Below the pieces are notes generated by a model. That model made no database searches. It saw only the letters and a list, made by a program, of their open reading frames with translations, and had not been told where the DNA came from. The position numbers and the translations under genes were made by a program. This document shows, one piece after another, positions 54,255 to 62,844 of a stretch of DNA of 64,000 nucleotides. Source of the stretch: DATMER01 sp963741305 (GTDB taxonomy: Bacteria; Acidobacteriota; Thermoanaerobaculia; Multivoradales; UBA5704); assembly GCA_963741305.1 (NCBI GenBank), contig CAVUHL010000003.1, positions 7,750,001-7,814,000 on the forward strand, read 5' to 3'. How positions within the stretch are numbered: the stretch's first letter is position 1; the number at the start of each line of letters is the position of its first letter.

Positions 54255-56060
54255 TCAGCGGGCCGACCACCGCAGGCCGGCCCGCACCGACCTCTCCGGT
54301 CCCGGAAACCCGATCAGCGTCTCGTACCTCTCGTCCAGCAGGTTGTCCAACCGCAGCCGCAGCTCCCACGGGTTGGCGAAATACTTGGCAAACCGCCAGG
54401 CCGCTCCCACACCCAGCAGCTCGTAGCCGTCCACCGTGCGCCGATCCTCGACCGGGATCTGCCGGTCGAAGAAACGGGAGACCGCCTGCGCGTCCAGGTC
54501 CAGTGTGAGGGCTTCGATCGGCTGCCAGCGCGCCTGAAGACTGCCCGTCCACTTGGGCCGGTGCCGCAGGTCAGCTTCCGATTCGAATTCCTGCCAAGTG
54601 GTGCTCGCTCGGAGAGAGATTCCGTCCTGGGGTTTCCAGCCCCAGGTGCCTTCGATTCCCCGGGTCTCCACCTCGGCGCGGTTCAGGTGGAGGAAGCTCT
54701 CGAAGTCGAAGTCGACGAGGTCCTCGAAGTGATTGTAGAAAAGGGTCAGGCCGGCATCGGTCCGGTCGAACCGCCATTCGATGCCCATGTCGCCGCCGAG
54801 GACGGTTTCGGGCCGGAGGTCCGGATTGCCCCCGAGCGCGGGCGGGCTGGCCAGGGCGAAGAAGCTGGGGAGCTTCCAGGCTCGGCCAGCCGAGGCGCGG
54901 AGGCGCGCTTTTCCGGCCTGACGGGCGATCCCCAGGCGCGGGCTCCATTGCGCGGCGTTGTCATCCGGCAGGTCGATGCGGGAGCCGAGCTCGAACGTCC
55001 AGTCCCCGCGGCCGGCGATCAGCTCCGTGTAGGCTCCGGGCAGGGTGCGGGAGATGTCGTAGTCGCCGGTGATGAATCCGGCCAGGATGCTCTCGTTCTC
55101 TCCCTGCTCGCGCTGCACGTCCACCCCGGCGCTCCAGCGGAGCGCCTCGGAGCTTCGGAGGACGGAGGCCCAGCCGATACGGGTGCGGGTGAAGCGGGTC
55201 TCCTCGACCGCATCCGGCACCGCGAAGAGCACCGCGGGGCTCTCCCGATCCATGGCGTGGCGGTAGACCGAGGCGTCCAGGCGGTGCCGTTCTCCCAAGG
55301 AGAGCCCCGCCGCCAGGCTCAGCTCTTCATGGTCCGAGCGGCGGAGCTCGCCGTCGCCGTAGACCGGGCCTCCCGAGGCGTCGGGGTAGTCATCCCCCTC
55401 CCACCAGGCGCCCCGGGCCTTTAGCTGGAGATTGCCCCTCGTCAAGCTGGCGAGGCCGCCCGCCTGCTCGAAACGCTCTTCGGCGATCCGCTCGGCTTCC
55501 TCTTCCCAGAGCGCGGTGACCGACCAATCCTTGCCGGAGACCGTTCCGGTCCCTCGCCGGTAGGATGCATCCCCGGCGGACAGCTCTGCTCGAGCCTCCG
55601 GCTTCCCACCGTCGCGGGTGAAGATCTGGACGACTCCGGCCAGCCCCGTGGAGCCGTAGAAGGAGGACAGGGGGCCGCGGACGATCTCGATCCGCTCGAT
55701 GCCGGCGGTGGGCAGCCCCTCGAGGTTGAACACGTCCCCCACCTGGTAGGTCGAGTCGTTGAGGGGTACGCCATCCAGCAGGACGAGGGTGAAGTTCGGA
55801 TCGCCGGCCCGGATCTGGGCCGCGCTGAACCCGCCCCGGCCGTTCGTGGTCAGGCTCACGCCGGGCGCGAGGCGGAGGAGATCCCCCACGGTGCGGGCGC
55901 CTGAGGCCTCGATGGCCTCGCGGTCGATCACCGTCACCGAGCCGGTGGCGGCAGAGAGGGGGCGGGCCTGGACGGTCGCGGTCTCATAGAAAGCCTCGGC
56001 AGGCTCCTGGGCTCCAGCCGCAGCGGCAAACAGCAAGAGCCCCAGGAGCGCCAGCCTCAT
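54255..56060 (-). CDS. TonB-dependent outer-membrane receptor (BtuB-like)
   Basis: The 601-residue protein has a signal peptide (MRLALLGLLLFAAAAGAQ), a plug domain with VTVIDREAIEASGARTVGDL, LLRLAPGVS and IERIEIVRGPLSSFYGSTG, and a barrel ending RAGLRWSAR with a terminal aromatic/Arg typical of outer-membrane barrels. NLLDERYETLIGFPGPERS is the usual last-strand block. The size and plug match BtuB-type receptors for cobalamin or other chelates, but no cobalamin riboswitch or uptake gene is nearby, so the ligand is open. It overlaps the upstream small membrane protein gene by 4 bp. Confidence 0.88.
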   Translation of the reverse strand: MRLALLGLLLFAAAAGAQEPAEAFYETATVQARPLSAATGSVTVIDREAIEASGARTVGDLLRLAPGVSLTTNGRGGFSAAQIRAGDPNFTLVLLDGVPLNDSTYQVGDVFNLEGLPTAGIERIEIVRGPLSSFYGSTGLAGVVQIFTRDGGKPEARAELSAGDASYRRGTGTVSGKDWSVTALWEEEAERIAEERFEQAGGLASLTRGNLQLKARGAWWEGDDYPDASGGPVYGDGELRRSDHEELSLAAGLSLGERHRLDASVYRHAMDRESPAVLFAVPDAVEETRFTRTRIGWASVLRSSEALRWSAGVDVQREQGENESILAGFITGDYDISRTLPGAYTELIAGRGDWTFELGSRIDLPDDNAAQWSPRLGIARQAGKARLRASAGRAWKLPSFFALASPPALGGNPDLRPETVLGGDMGIEWRFDRTDAGLTLFYNHFEDLVDFDFESFLHLNRAEVETRGIEGTWGWKPQDGISLRASTTWQEFESEADLRHRPKWTGSLQARWQPIEALTLDLDAQAVSRFFDRQIPVEDRRTVDGYELLGVGAAWRFAKYFANPWELRLRLDNLLDERYETLIGFPGPERSVRAGLRWSAR

Positions 56061-56404
56061 CCGAGGATCTCCTCGGCCACGACTTCCACGACCAGGTCGC
56101 GCTCCGTGGGGGATAGATGGCCGTCGGTCTCGATCCGGCCGCGCAGCCGCTGGACCAGGCTGTCACGGGCCTCCGCCTTCTCCTTCTGGCGCAGTTGGTC
56201 CTGGTAGACCGTCCATCCGAACTGGACGAGGCTGAGCAGCAGGCTGGCGAGGGCAACGGACGTGCCGGCGTCGAGGCTCCGGCGCCTTGGGGCTCCCTGG
56301 AGAAGGCGTTCCGTGGCCGCCGGCAGGTTGGCGTCCAGGCCGGCGAGGCGTCCCGCGGCCCGCCGGATGATCGCGGTAGAGGCTTCGTTCGAGGGCTCGA
56401 TCAT
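56057..56404 (-). CDS. Small single-helix membrane protein of unknown function
   Basis: The 115-residue protein has one membrane segment (SVALASLLLSLVQFGWTVYQ) after a 45-residue soluble N-terminus and a charged C-terminal helix (DQLRQKEKAEARDSLVQRLR). No family was recognised. The next gene, a TonB-dependent receptor, overlaps it by 4 bp, so the two are translated together; a role in energising or assembling the receptor is possible but speculative. The start faces an 87-bp divergent gap shared with the gene at 56492. Confidence 0.7.
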   Translation of the reverse strand: MIEPSNEASTAIIRRAAGRLAGLDANLPAATERLLQGAPRRRSLDAGTSVALASLLLSLVQFGWTVYQDQLRQKEKAEARDSLVQRLRGRIETDGHLSPTERDLVVEVVAEEILG

Positions 56405-56491
56405 GATTGAATCCTATCCCTTCCTGGTTGCGTCGGGAGCCGTCCTCCCTTACAGTTATCGGTCTCTACCCGAGAACCGGAGGTCGTCATT

Positions 56492-56986
56492 TTGTTTACC
56501 AGGCTCCTCTCCGCATTTGCTTTGGCTTTGGCCATCCTCGCGCCCCTGAAGGTGTCAGCCATCTCCCAGCCCCTGCCGACGCTTCTCCCTTGGGGCGACC
56601 GCATCGTCCGCGAGGGCATCGAGCTTCAGGTGGCGGTCGCGCCCGAGGGGCGGGCCTTGAGGGAACGGGACCGGGTGACCTTCCGCTTCCAGGTTGCAGA
56701 CGAGGCCGGCCGGCCGATGCGGGGGCTGCGGCCCGCGGCGTGGCTGGAGCCGCTCGCGCCGGGCCAGACGGTCGATCCGAGGGCCTGCGTGCGGGAGATG
56801 GAGACGGGATCCGGCTGGAAGCTGGTCAAGGCGCCTGCCCTCCTCGACCTCGACCTCCACGAAGGGGAGCGCCCCGGCACTTACGAAGCCTTGGCGCGGA
56901 TGGGCCGCCCCGGCCGCTATGGCGTCGCCTTCTTCCTCGGCTCGCCCCGCCTCGTCCACTGTTTCGAGGTCGAGGTACTAGGCTAG
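56492..56986 (+). CDS. Secreted protein of unknown function
   Basis: The 164-residue protein starts at TTG 56492; GGAGG at 56479-56483 supports it. It has a signal peptide (LLSAFALALAILAPLKVSA) and a predicted all-beta mature domain. The pattern VTFRFQVADEAGRPMRGLRP then PAAWLEP and two cysteines (near residues 99 and 157) resembles the N-terminal beta domain of some cytochrome-associated secreted proteins, but the match is weak. Its stop overlaps that of the convergent TMEM175-like gene by 4 bp. No function is proposed. Confidence 0.65.
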   Translation: MFTRLLSAFALALAILAPLKVSAISQPLPTLLPWGDRIVREGIELQVAVAPEGRALRERDRVTFRFQVADEAGRPMRGLRPAAWLEPLAPGQTVDPRACVREMETGSGWKLVKAPALLDLDLHEGERPGTYEALARMGRPGRYGVAFFLGSPRLVHCFEVEVLG

Positions 56987-57663
56987 GCCGCGAGCCGCTG
57001 TTCGAGCTCCCGCGAGCGGCGGCGCGCCACTGAGCCGTTCCAATGGCAGAGCGGGCCGAGCAACCCGTAGATCACGCCCGCGAGGAACAACGGGCCGTCC
57101 ACCAGGACGATCACGACCGACAGGCAGCCCACCCCCACGAAGATCAGGTAGTGGCGCATCCAGGAGCGGGCGTCGAGGCGCTCGACCTCCTCCAGCCCCA
57201 GCTCCTTCGAGCGCGCTGCGCGCAGGTAGAGCAGCGAAAAGCAGGCGAAGACCGCGATGAAGCCGAGCCCGTAGACGAGCATCAGCGACGCCATCTCCTC
57301 CCGGCTGTTGAGCATCCGCTGCTCGGCCCCCGGCCCGAGGCCGAAGAAGAGGCCGGTCAGGGCCGTCGACAGGAACTTCAACGGGTAGATGTAGAAGAGC
57401 ACGACGAACAGCAGGACCGAGTTGATGACGACGGTCCAGGAGTCCTGGAGGCCGTAGCGGCGGAAAAAGCCGTTGTGGGCGGCCCAGATCAGGATCAGCA
57501 TGGTGAAGCTGAATGCGAAGGCCGCGAAGCCGTCCAGGCTCTTCATCAGCTCCGGGAAGGTCTGGGGCACTTCCAGGGAGACCACGAGCAGGGTCGCCGC
57601 GAATCCGAACACGGCGTCGCTCAGGGCTTCCAGGCGCGTGACTTCCCGTCCGCGAAGGATCAT
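56983..57663 (-). CDS. TMEM175-like (DUF1211) potassium channel family protein
   Basis: The 226-residue protein has six hydrophobic helices. The first contains RLEALSDAVFGFAATLLVVS, the RxxxFSD-type signature of the TMEM175/DUF1211 family, here with Leu in place of Phe. The family includes bacterial K+-selective channels built as tetramers with a hydrophobic gate. The first-helix pattern is intact, and ILIWAAHNGFFRRYG is also family-typical. It is divergent from the secreted protein gene at 57764, with a 100-bp gap that must hold both promoters. Confidence 0.85.
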   Translation of the reverse strand: MILRGREVTRLEALSDAVFGFAATLLVVSLEVPQTFPELMKSLDGFAAFAFSFTMLILIWAAHNGFFRRYGLQDSWTVVINSVLLFVVLFYIYPLKFLSTALTGLFFGLGPGAEQRMLNSREEMASLMLVYGLGFIAVFACFSLLYLRAARSKELGLEEVERLDARSWMRHYLIFVGVGCLSVVIVLVDGPLFLAGVIYGLLGPLCHWNGSVARRRSRELEQRLAA

Positions 57664-57763
57664 TAAAGAAGAGTGTAACGCGTGCTACCCTCGATACGCC
57701 TATCCCATTGCTGCGCAGGGCGGACCCTGCCTCTCTGCGCCAACAACCTGGAGGAGAATTCCG

Positions 57764-58816
57764 ATGCGACCGATCCGCTCTCTGTGTCTGTTGCTGCTCG
57801 CGTTGACCCTGGCCGTTCCGGCCCTTGCCGTCCCCAGCGCCACCGACCGCGTGCCCGGTGCCACGCTGCTGGTCCCGTTCTTCGAGACCGGGATCAACTC
57901 GACGACCCATCCGCACGACACGCTGCTGGTGACAACGAACTGGCTCTTCGCCAACATTACCTTCCACTACCACGTCTGGGACGTCAACGGCAACGCGACA
58001 GGCCTCAACGGCAACGTCCTCCTGGGCAACCTCGGCACCTGGAGCGCGGCGATGCGCGACCTCATCAACTCGGCGGCCCCAGCCGTGCGCACCCAGCTCA
58101 CCCAGGGCGCCTACTACCGCGGCTTCGTGACCCTCGACGTGGTCACGGCGGCGACGGCCTTGAATCCCACCCAGGCGGGATATCCGTTCGGCACCACCAA
58201 CGCGCTGGAGGGCTTCATCTACTACACCCGGCTCTCGCAGGGCTCGGCGAACGGGCTTGCCATGGTGTCGCTGGAGAACGTCCCGGCCACCGCGGATGGG
58301 CTCATGAGGGGCTTTTACAGCAACGGGGACAACCGGGAGGAAATCGATTCGACGGCCCGCTTCTGCGCCAATCAGGTCTCCACGGACCCGAACGGCACCA
58401 CGGGGTGCAACAACGCCGCGGACGACGACGACATGGACCGCATCCACATGCGGATCTTCCGCTCGGCTCCGCTGTCCGGCAGCAGCCGCGCAGTCATCTT
58501 CACCTGGAAGCCGGGCCTGGCCAACGGACCGTCCATCTACTGCGACACGCAGACCTGCGAATCCGTCTATACCTACCGGCAGTACAACGAGGCCGGCGTC
58601 GCCGTGCTCGATGGCGGGATCCGCCTCAACAACGTGGTGAACATCATCGAGGACTCGCAGATCGTGGGCACGCAGTCGGGGTGGCTCTCGATCTTCGACG
58701 TGCCGAACATCCTGCTCGATTCCCACGTCTATGCGTTCACGTTCAACTCCGCCGCGCCGGCGGGGAACCCGAACCTGACCTGGGACGCCATCTTCGAGGC
58801 TTACGTCTTTCCGTAG
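57764..58816 (+). CDS. Secreted protein of unknown function
   Basis: The 350-residue protein starts at ATG 57764 after GGAGGAG at 57750. A signal peptide (LCLLLLALTLAVPALA) precedes a mature region opening TDRVPGATLLVPFFETGINS. The region GCNNAADDDDMDRIHMRIF includes a short Asp run that could bind a cation, and three cysteines are seen in the 205-270 area. No family was recognised; the style recalls large secreted proteins of Acidobacteriota. The last codons are partly duplicated just downstream of the stop. Confidence 0.72.
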   Translation: MRPIRSLCLLLLALTLAVPALAVPSATDRVPGATLLVPFFETGINSTTHPHDTLLVTTNWLFANITFHYHVWDVNGNATGLNGNVLLGNLGTWSAAMRDLINSAAPAVRTQLTQGAYYRGFVTLDVVTAATALNPTQAGYPFGTTNALEGFIYYTRLSQGSANGLAMVSLENVPATADGLMRGFYSNGDNREEIDSTARFCANQVSTDPNGTTGCNNAADDDDMDRIHMRIFRSAPLSGSSRAVIFTWKPGLANGPSIYCDTQTCESVYTYRQYNEAGVAVLDGGIRLNNVVNIIEDSQIVGTQSGWLSIFDVPNILLDSHVYAFTFNSAAPAGNPNLTWDAIFEAYVFP

Positions 58817-58846
58817 GGGAGAACCTGACCTGGGACGCCGTCTCCG

Positions 58847-58904
58847 TGTAGGGGCGGCCCTTGTGGCCGCCCTCCGGAGGGCACCCACAAGAGGTGCCCC
58901 TACA
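58847..58904. repeat. Palindromic dispersed repeat between convergent genes
   Basis: TGTAGGGGC (58847-58855) is inverted as GCCCCTACA (58896-58904), with a further GGGCGGCCC..GTGGCCGCCC hairpin and GAGGGC inside. It lies between the convergent stops of the secreted protein and the M48 gene and could act as a bidirectional terminator. Just upstream, 19 bp (GAACCTGACCTGGGACGCC) occur at both 58771 and 58821. Confidence 0.7.
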
Positions 58905-58905
58905 G

Positions 58906-60648
58906 TCAACTCTTGGCGAGATCCACCTCGGCCCGGTCGCGCAGGCGCTCGGCCGCGGGCGACAGGGGAGCGTGGGTGAGGATCTTGTTCATCCGTTCCA
59001 TGGCCTTCACCGAATCGCCCATCCCCTGGTAGAGGACGACCTCGGCGTGCAGGTTGTCGGCGAGGATGTTGAGCCGGTTGAGCACCGTGGGCACGTACTC
59101 ACCCTCGGGGAACCGGCGCAGGTACTCGGCGCCGTTCGCCACGTCCGAGTAGCTCTTGGCAGCCGCGGCCAGGCGGTCGTTGGCCATCTTCTTGAGCTCG
59201 GCGTCGCGGTCCTGGGCGGCGAGCTGCTGCAGGGCGGCGAGCTGGTCCAGGCTTGACGCCAGCATGCGCAGGCCGCTGCCGGCCTTCTTCCCTTCAGGGC
59301 TCTCCGGAGCGGACTCCCAGGCTTCCAGGTAGCGCGTCACGGCCTCGGTGGGATTGCCCAGCCGGCTGTACGCGTCGCCCAGGGCGAGCGCAACCTCGGG
59401 CACCCGCGGCGAATCCGGGAAATTGCTCAGGAAAGCCACCAGGAACGAGGTCTCGAACACCCCGCGGTCGAGCACCTTGAGCGCCTCGGGATAGAGCTCC
59501 TTGCGCTTCAGGTCAAGATCCTTGATCTCCGCGTTCAGGTTCTCGATCAGCTCGCTCTTCGGCTCGAGCGCCGCCACCGCCGCCACTTCCTGGCGGTAGG
59601 TACGGACCACGCCGCCGTAGTCGCGGGAGAGCAGAGGCTTCGCCAGCTCCGCGTCGCGCCGGGTATGGAGCTTCTCCAGGCGGAGCGACGCAGCCACGCC
59701 GCCGGCCGGCCAGGAAGTCAGGGAGAACTGCTTGACGAACGTGGCCTCCTCGGGCGCCGGCTTGGCGGTGTCGAGCCAGGTCATCAGCGCGGCCTGGGTG
59801 CGCAGGCGGAAGTCGTCGGCGGATTTCCGCGACTCGATCTTCCAGGTCTCACTGCGGGCCTCGGCGGCGCGCGCCCTCGCATCTGCGAACGGATGGGTCT
59901 GCCAGTAGCCGTACTCCTTGAGCTGCGGAGCGAGGCTGTTCATCTTCTCCCAGATGCGCCGGGCGCCGTCGGGGTCGTAGCCGGCCAGCGCGGAGAGCCG
60001 CTGCCCCTCCTGGTCCGCCTCGTCCTCGTGATCCCGGCTGTAGCTGCGCAGGAGCAGCTCGCCGAGGATCAGGCTCGCCGCCGCCGCTCCCTGAATGCGG
60101 CTGGCGCCGGGATCGTCGTAGCCCACGCGCGGATCGTAAGGCGTGTTGAGGCGTTCGCGGTCGCGGTTCGACTCGCTGACCACGACGCCCGCGACCAGCA
60201 GGTTTCCGAGCACGGTCATCAGGGTGGCCTTGCGCTGCATGCGCTTGAAATGCTCCAGCGTGACGTGGCCGATCTCATGGCCGAGCACGGCGGCGAGCAT
60301 GTCGTCGTCCAGCCCCATGTCGAGCATCCCGCGGGTGATGAAGATCTGGCCGCCGGGCAGCGCGAAAGCGTTGGGCACCGGCATGTCGACGAGGGTGAAG
60401 GTGAAGGGGAAGCGGGTGAAGCCCGACTGCTGGGCCAGCTCGTAGCCGACGCGGTTGACCCGCGCCGACTCCTCCGGGTCCTCGTAGATCTCGTAATGCT
60501 CGGCGACCTGCCGCGCGATCTGCAGGCTCTTGAGGAAAAGCTCCGGGTTGGAGACCGCCTGGCCCGAGGCGGGCAGCGGCAACAAGGGGAGCGCAACCAA
60601 CAGGGCGAGGGCCGCGGCGAGGAAGCGACGGGTGGGGTTCTTCATCAT
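58906..60648 (-). CDS. Periplasmic M48 family zinc metalloprotease with TPR-like C-terminus (BepA-like)
   Basis: The 580-residue protein has a signal peptide (RRFLAAALALLVALPLLPLP). The M48 catalytic site is LGHEIGHVT with HEIGH at 124-128; the third zinc ligand Glu lies in SRDHEDEADQEG near 208-210. Residues 300-580 are helical and TPR-like (SPRVPEVALALGDAYSRLG, TEAVTRYLEAWESAP). BepA, YfgC and LoiP are relatives that degrade or assist outer-membrane proteins. This one is larger than BepA (about 487) owing to an extra coiled section near 350-400. It is co-directional with the DUF502 gene 52 bp upstream. Confidence 0.9.
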   Translation of the reverse strand: MMKNPTRRFLAAALALLVALPLLPLPASGQAVSNPELFLKSLQIARQVAEHYEIYEDPEESARVNRVGYELAQQSGFTRFPFTFTLVDMPVPNAFALPGGQIFITRGMLDMGLDDDMLAAVLGHEIGHVTLEHFKRMQRKATLMTVLGNLLVAGVVVSESNRDRERLNTPYDPRVGYDDPGASRIQGAAAASLILGELLLRSYSRDHEDEADQEGQRLSALAGYDPDGARRIWEKMNSLAPQLKEYGYWQTHPFADARARAAEARSETWKIESRKSADDFRLRTQAALMTWLDTAKPAPEEATFVKQFSLTSWPAGGVAASLRLEKLHTRRDAELAKPLLSRDYGGVVRTYRQEVAAVAALEPKSELIENLNAEIKDLDLKRKELYPEALKVLDRGVFETSFLVAFLSNFPDSPRVPEVALALGDAYSRLGNPTEAVTRYLEAWESAPESPEGKKAGSGLRMLASSLDQLAALQQLAAQDRDAELKKMANDRLAAAAKSYSDVANGAEYLRRFPEGEYVPTVLNRLNILADNLHAEVVLYQGMGDSVKAMERMNKILTHAPLSPAAERLRDRAEVDLAKS

Positions 60649-60700
60649 GAATCTCCCAAGCTATGGGACGGTGCCAAGGGTAGCAACACCGGGCGGTCCG

Positions 60701-61405
60701 TCAAAACTCCCGCCCCACCAGCGCGGGGGCGGTGTCGCCTTGCGCCTGGCGTTGCGTCTGGTCAGTGATCATCGGCGGCGGCAGGATGCCTCCGGAGACG
60801 ACCATGCGGACCCCCTCCTCGATCGTCATGGGGCACTCGATGAGATCCCGCTGGGGCACCAGGAGGAGATAACCGCTGGTGGGGTTCGGCGTGGTGGGGA
60901 CGAATACCGAGACCAGCTCCTCGTCGTGCGGAGCCGGTCCCCAGCGGGAAGGTCCCCCTGTGACGAATCCGATGCCGTACATTCCGCGCCGGGGGTATTC
61001 CACCAGGACCACCCGCTTGAAAGCGTCGGCCTGGTCGCGCGAGACCGCCTCGAGCACCCCCTTGGTGGCGCCGTAGACCGACCTGACCACGGGGATGCGC
61101 CGGATGAACGCCTCCACGCTGTCGATGATCCGCCGGCCCACGATGCCGGTCGAGAGCCAGCCCAGGAAGAGGATGACCAGCAGCGTCAGCACGATGCCGA
61201 GGCCCGGGATGTGGATGCCCGGTTCCTCGAAGAAGGTCGAGAGGGTCTTGTCGATCAGCGGCGCGAAGATCCCGTCCATGAAGCGGAACAGGAGCACGAG
61301 CACGTAGACGGTGAGATAAGCCGGGGCCAGGATCAGCAGGCCGCCGATCAGCAGGGTACGCAGTCGCGATCTGAAAGGATGGGGATGCAAGGAGTCTGAT
61401 TTCAC
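60701..61405 (-). CDS. DUF502 family membrane protein
   Basis: The 234-residue protein has two membrane helices, LLIGGLLILAPAYLTVYVLV and GLGIVLTLLVILFLGWLSTG, followed by a conserved soluble part with RRIPVVRSVYGATKGVLEAV, VLVEYPRRGMYGIGFVTG and VFVPTTPNPTSGYLLLVPQR. These are the DUF502 signatures. Its function is unknown; the family is widespread in bacteria and plants (LCV-like). It is divergent from the PHA-system gene with a 40-bp gap. Confidence 0.88.
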   Translation of the reverse strand: MKSDSLHPHPFRSRLRTLLIGGLLILAPAYLTVYVLVLLFRFMDGIFAPLIDKTLSTFFEEPGIHIPGLGIVLTLLVILFLGWLSTGIVGRRIIDSVEAFIRRIPVVRSVYGATKGVLEAVSRDQADAFKRVVLVEYPRRGMYGIGFVTGGPSRWGPAPHDEELVSVFVPTTPNPTSGYLLLVPQRDLIECPMTIEEGVRMVVSGGILPPPMITDQTQRQAQGDTAPALVGREF

Positions 61406-61445
61406 GGGCCTAGCCTAGCAGGCTCGTTGTGGTAGCGTTCGGTCC

Positions 61446-61724
61446 ATGAGCGATCTGACCATCGAGGTGCCGACCGCGAAGACGTCCATGGAGGACCTGC
61501 GCTCGGCGCTGGACGCCGGGCTCAAGGCCGAGTTCCCCGGCGGGATGCTCAAGTGGACCTGGGAGGGTGACGTGATGCATCTCTCCGGCCCCGGCGCCAA
61601 GGCGACGATAGCCCTGGAGGGGGGGCAGCTCGTCGGCCGCGCCCATCTCGGACCGCCCGCGAGCATGATGAGGCCGGTGATCGAGAAGAAGATTGCCGCC
61701 GTCATGAAGAAGGCCGTGGCCTGA
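61446..61724 (+). CDS. Polyhydroxyalkanoic acid system family protein
   Basis: The 92-residue protein MSDLTIEVPTAKTSMEDLRS... has the ALDAGLKAEFPGGMLKWTWE and MHLSGPGAKATIALEGGQL blocks of the PHA_gran_rgn family, followed by PVIEKKIAAVMKKAVA. Members are found near polyhydroxyalkanoate genes, but their role is not settled. No PHA synthase or phasin is in this window. The next gene follows without a gap. Confidence 0.82.
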   Translation: MSDLTIEVPTAKTSMEDLRSALDAGLKAEFPGGMLKWTWEGDVMHLSGPGAKATIALEGGQLVGRAHLGPPASMMRPVIEKKIAAVMKKAVA

Positions 61725-62539
61725 CGACCCTGCCGCAAGCGCTGCTCGCCCACGCCGCCCGCCATCCCGAGGACCCCTGGCTGTTCCACCCCGCGGGCTG
61801 GCACTGGCCCTGGTGCTCCTGGAAGCACCTGGCCCGGGGAGCGGCCTCCTGGGCCGAGCCGCTCACGGCTCTTCCCCCTGGCACCCCGACCGCCTTCCTC
61901 TGGAATCCCCATCCACCCGCCGTCGCCCTGGACCTCGCCATCCAGGCAGCCGGGCTGGTCTCCGTCCCCGTGACCGATGCCGCAAATGCCCGGGAGCGGG
62001 GAGCCCGTGCCTGGGCCGGGCCAGCAGGATCGGCCGGCCCCGAGGCGCTGGAGCACGTCTCCCTCCCCGCCTGGAATCCCGGAAAGGATGCGGACTTCCC
62101 CGACCGCCCCGCCGGGGGAGTGATGGTGGAGAGGATGGTAGAGAGGGAAATCACGCAGGAGGAGCTGATCGCCGCGGTGGACCGTTTGGAGATCGGAGGG
62201 GAAGAAAGGGAGATCGTAGTGATCGGCCGCGCCCCCGAGCGCTGGGCCGACCGCGTCTTTTTCTCCTGGGCCACGGTACACGGAGCCGCCATTCTCCTGG
62301 CCCCTGACCCATCGAGCCTGATCGGCTCGGCCATCTGGGCGAGGCCCACCGTCTTCCACGGTTCCGCCGCCGAGTTGAAGGCCCTGCGCCGTGCCGTGGA
62401 GGAGGAGAAACCGCCCTTCTGGGACCGCCGGAAGGGCCGGTTGCCGTTGGGGAGGCTGCGGGTGATTCTTTGTGAGGAGCTGGCAGAGGAAGAGAGGCAC
62501 TTTTGGGAGGGCAGGGGGGTGCGGGTAGCTGCCCTCTAA
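61721..62539 (+). CDS. AMP-dependent synthetase-like protein, reduced
   Basis: About 272 residues are open in this frame from the stop of the PHA protein onward. The N-terminal part (GWHWPWCSWKHLARGAASWA, TPTAFLWNPHPPAVALDL, GLVSVPVTDA) resembles the start of AMP-binding acyl-CoA synthetases (tW.el......A..L ... pe......a...aG.v.vP). The P-loop and later motifs are absent, so it is either a decayed relative or a non-catalytic derivative. The only codon giving a full start is CTG 61721 (CTGA overlap); GTG 61970 is the first GTG. Pairing with the PHA protein gene may be conserved. Confidence in function is low. Confidence 0.5.
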   Translation: MTTLPQALLAHAARHPEDPWLFHPAGWHWPWCSWKHLARGAASWAEPLTALPPGTPTAFLWNPHPPAVALDLAIQAAGLVSVPVTDAANARERGARAWAGPAGSAGPEALEHVSLPAWNPGKDADFPDRPAGGVMVERMVEREITQEELIAAVDRLEIGGEEREIVVIGRAPERWADRVFFSWATVHGAAILLAPDPSSLIGSAIWARPTVFHGSAAELKALRRAVEEEKPPFWDRRKGRLPLGRLRVILCEELAEEERHFWEGRGVRVAAL

Positions 62540-62574
62540 CCCTTGACCCCATACGCGCCAACTTTGCATCGCCG

Positions 62575-62795
62575 AGCCCCGGCAGGGGCGACATGGAATA
62601 GCCCGGCACGTGAGTGCCGGGAAAACGGGGGGTAAACGGAGTTTAAATATCCCGAGCCCCGGACGGGGCGACATATTGGGAGTGGGGCGCAAGCCCCATG
62701 AGGGAATGTCGCCCCTACCGGGGCTTCGGGTGTTTTGGCGACTCATTACCCGGCACTGACGTGCCGGGCTATTCCATGACGCCCCTGCCGGGGCT
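62575..62795. repeat. 221-bp nested palindromic repeat element
   Basis: The outer arms (62575-62621 and 62749-62795, 47 bp) are inverted repeats with only two mismatches. The inner arms near 62654-62674 and 62706-62727 repeat the motif AGCCCCGGnnGGGGCGACAT, so four copies are present in two nested hairpins. Each arm holds its own small palindromes (GCCCGGCACGT..GTGCCGGG). No protein is convincingly encoded. The flanks 62540-62574 and 62796-62844 show nothing recognisable. Confidence 0.85.
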
Positions 62796-62844
62796 TTTCT
62801 GTCTCCCGTCTCTCCCACCCGGCCGTGAGAGGGGGGACCGGAAG

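Noticed and set aside
56061..56491. Cobalamin riboswitch ahead of the BtuB-like receptor
   Set aside because: The receptor gene overlaps its upstream partner, and the 87-bp divergent gap is too short and lacks the B12-box pattern.
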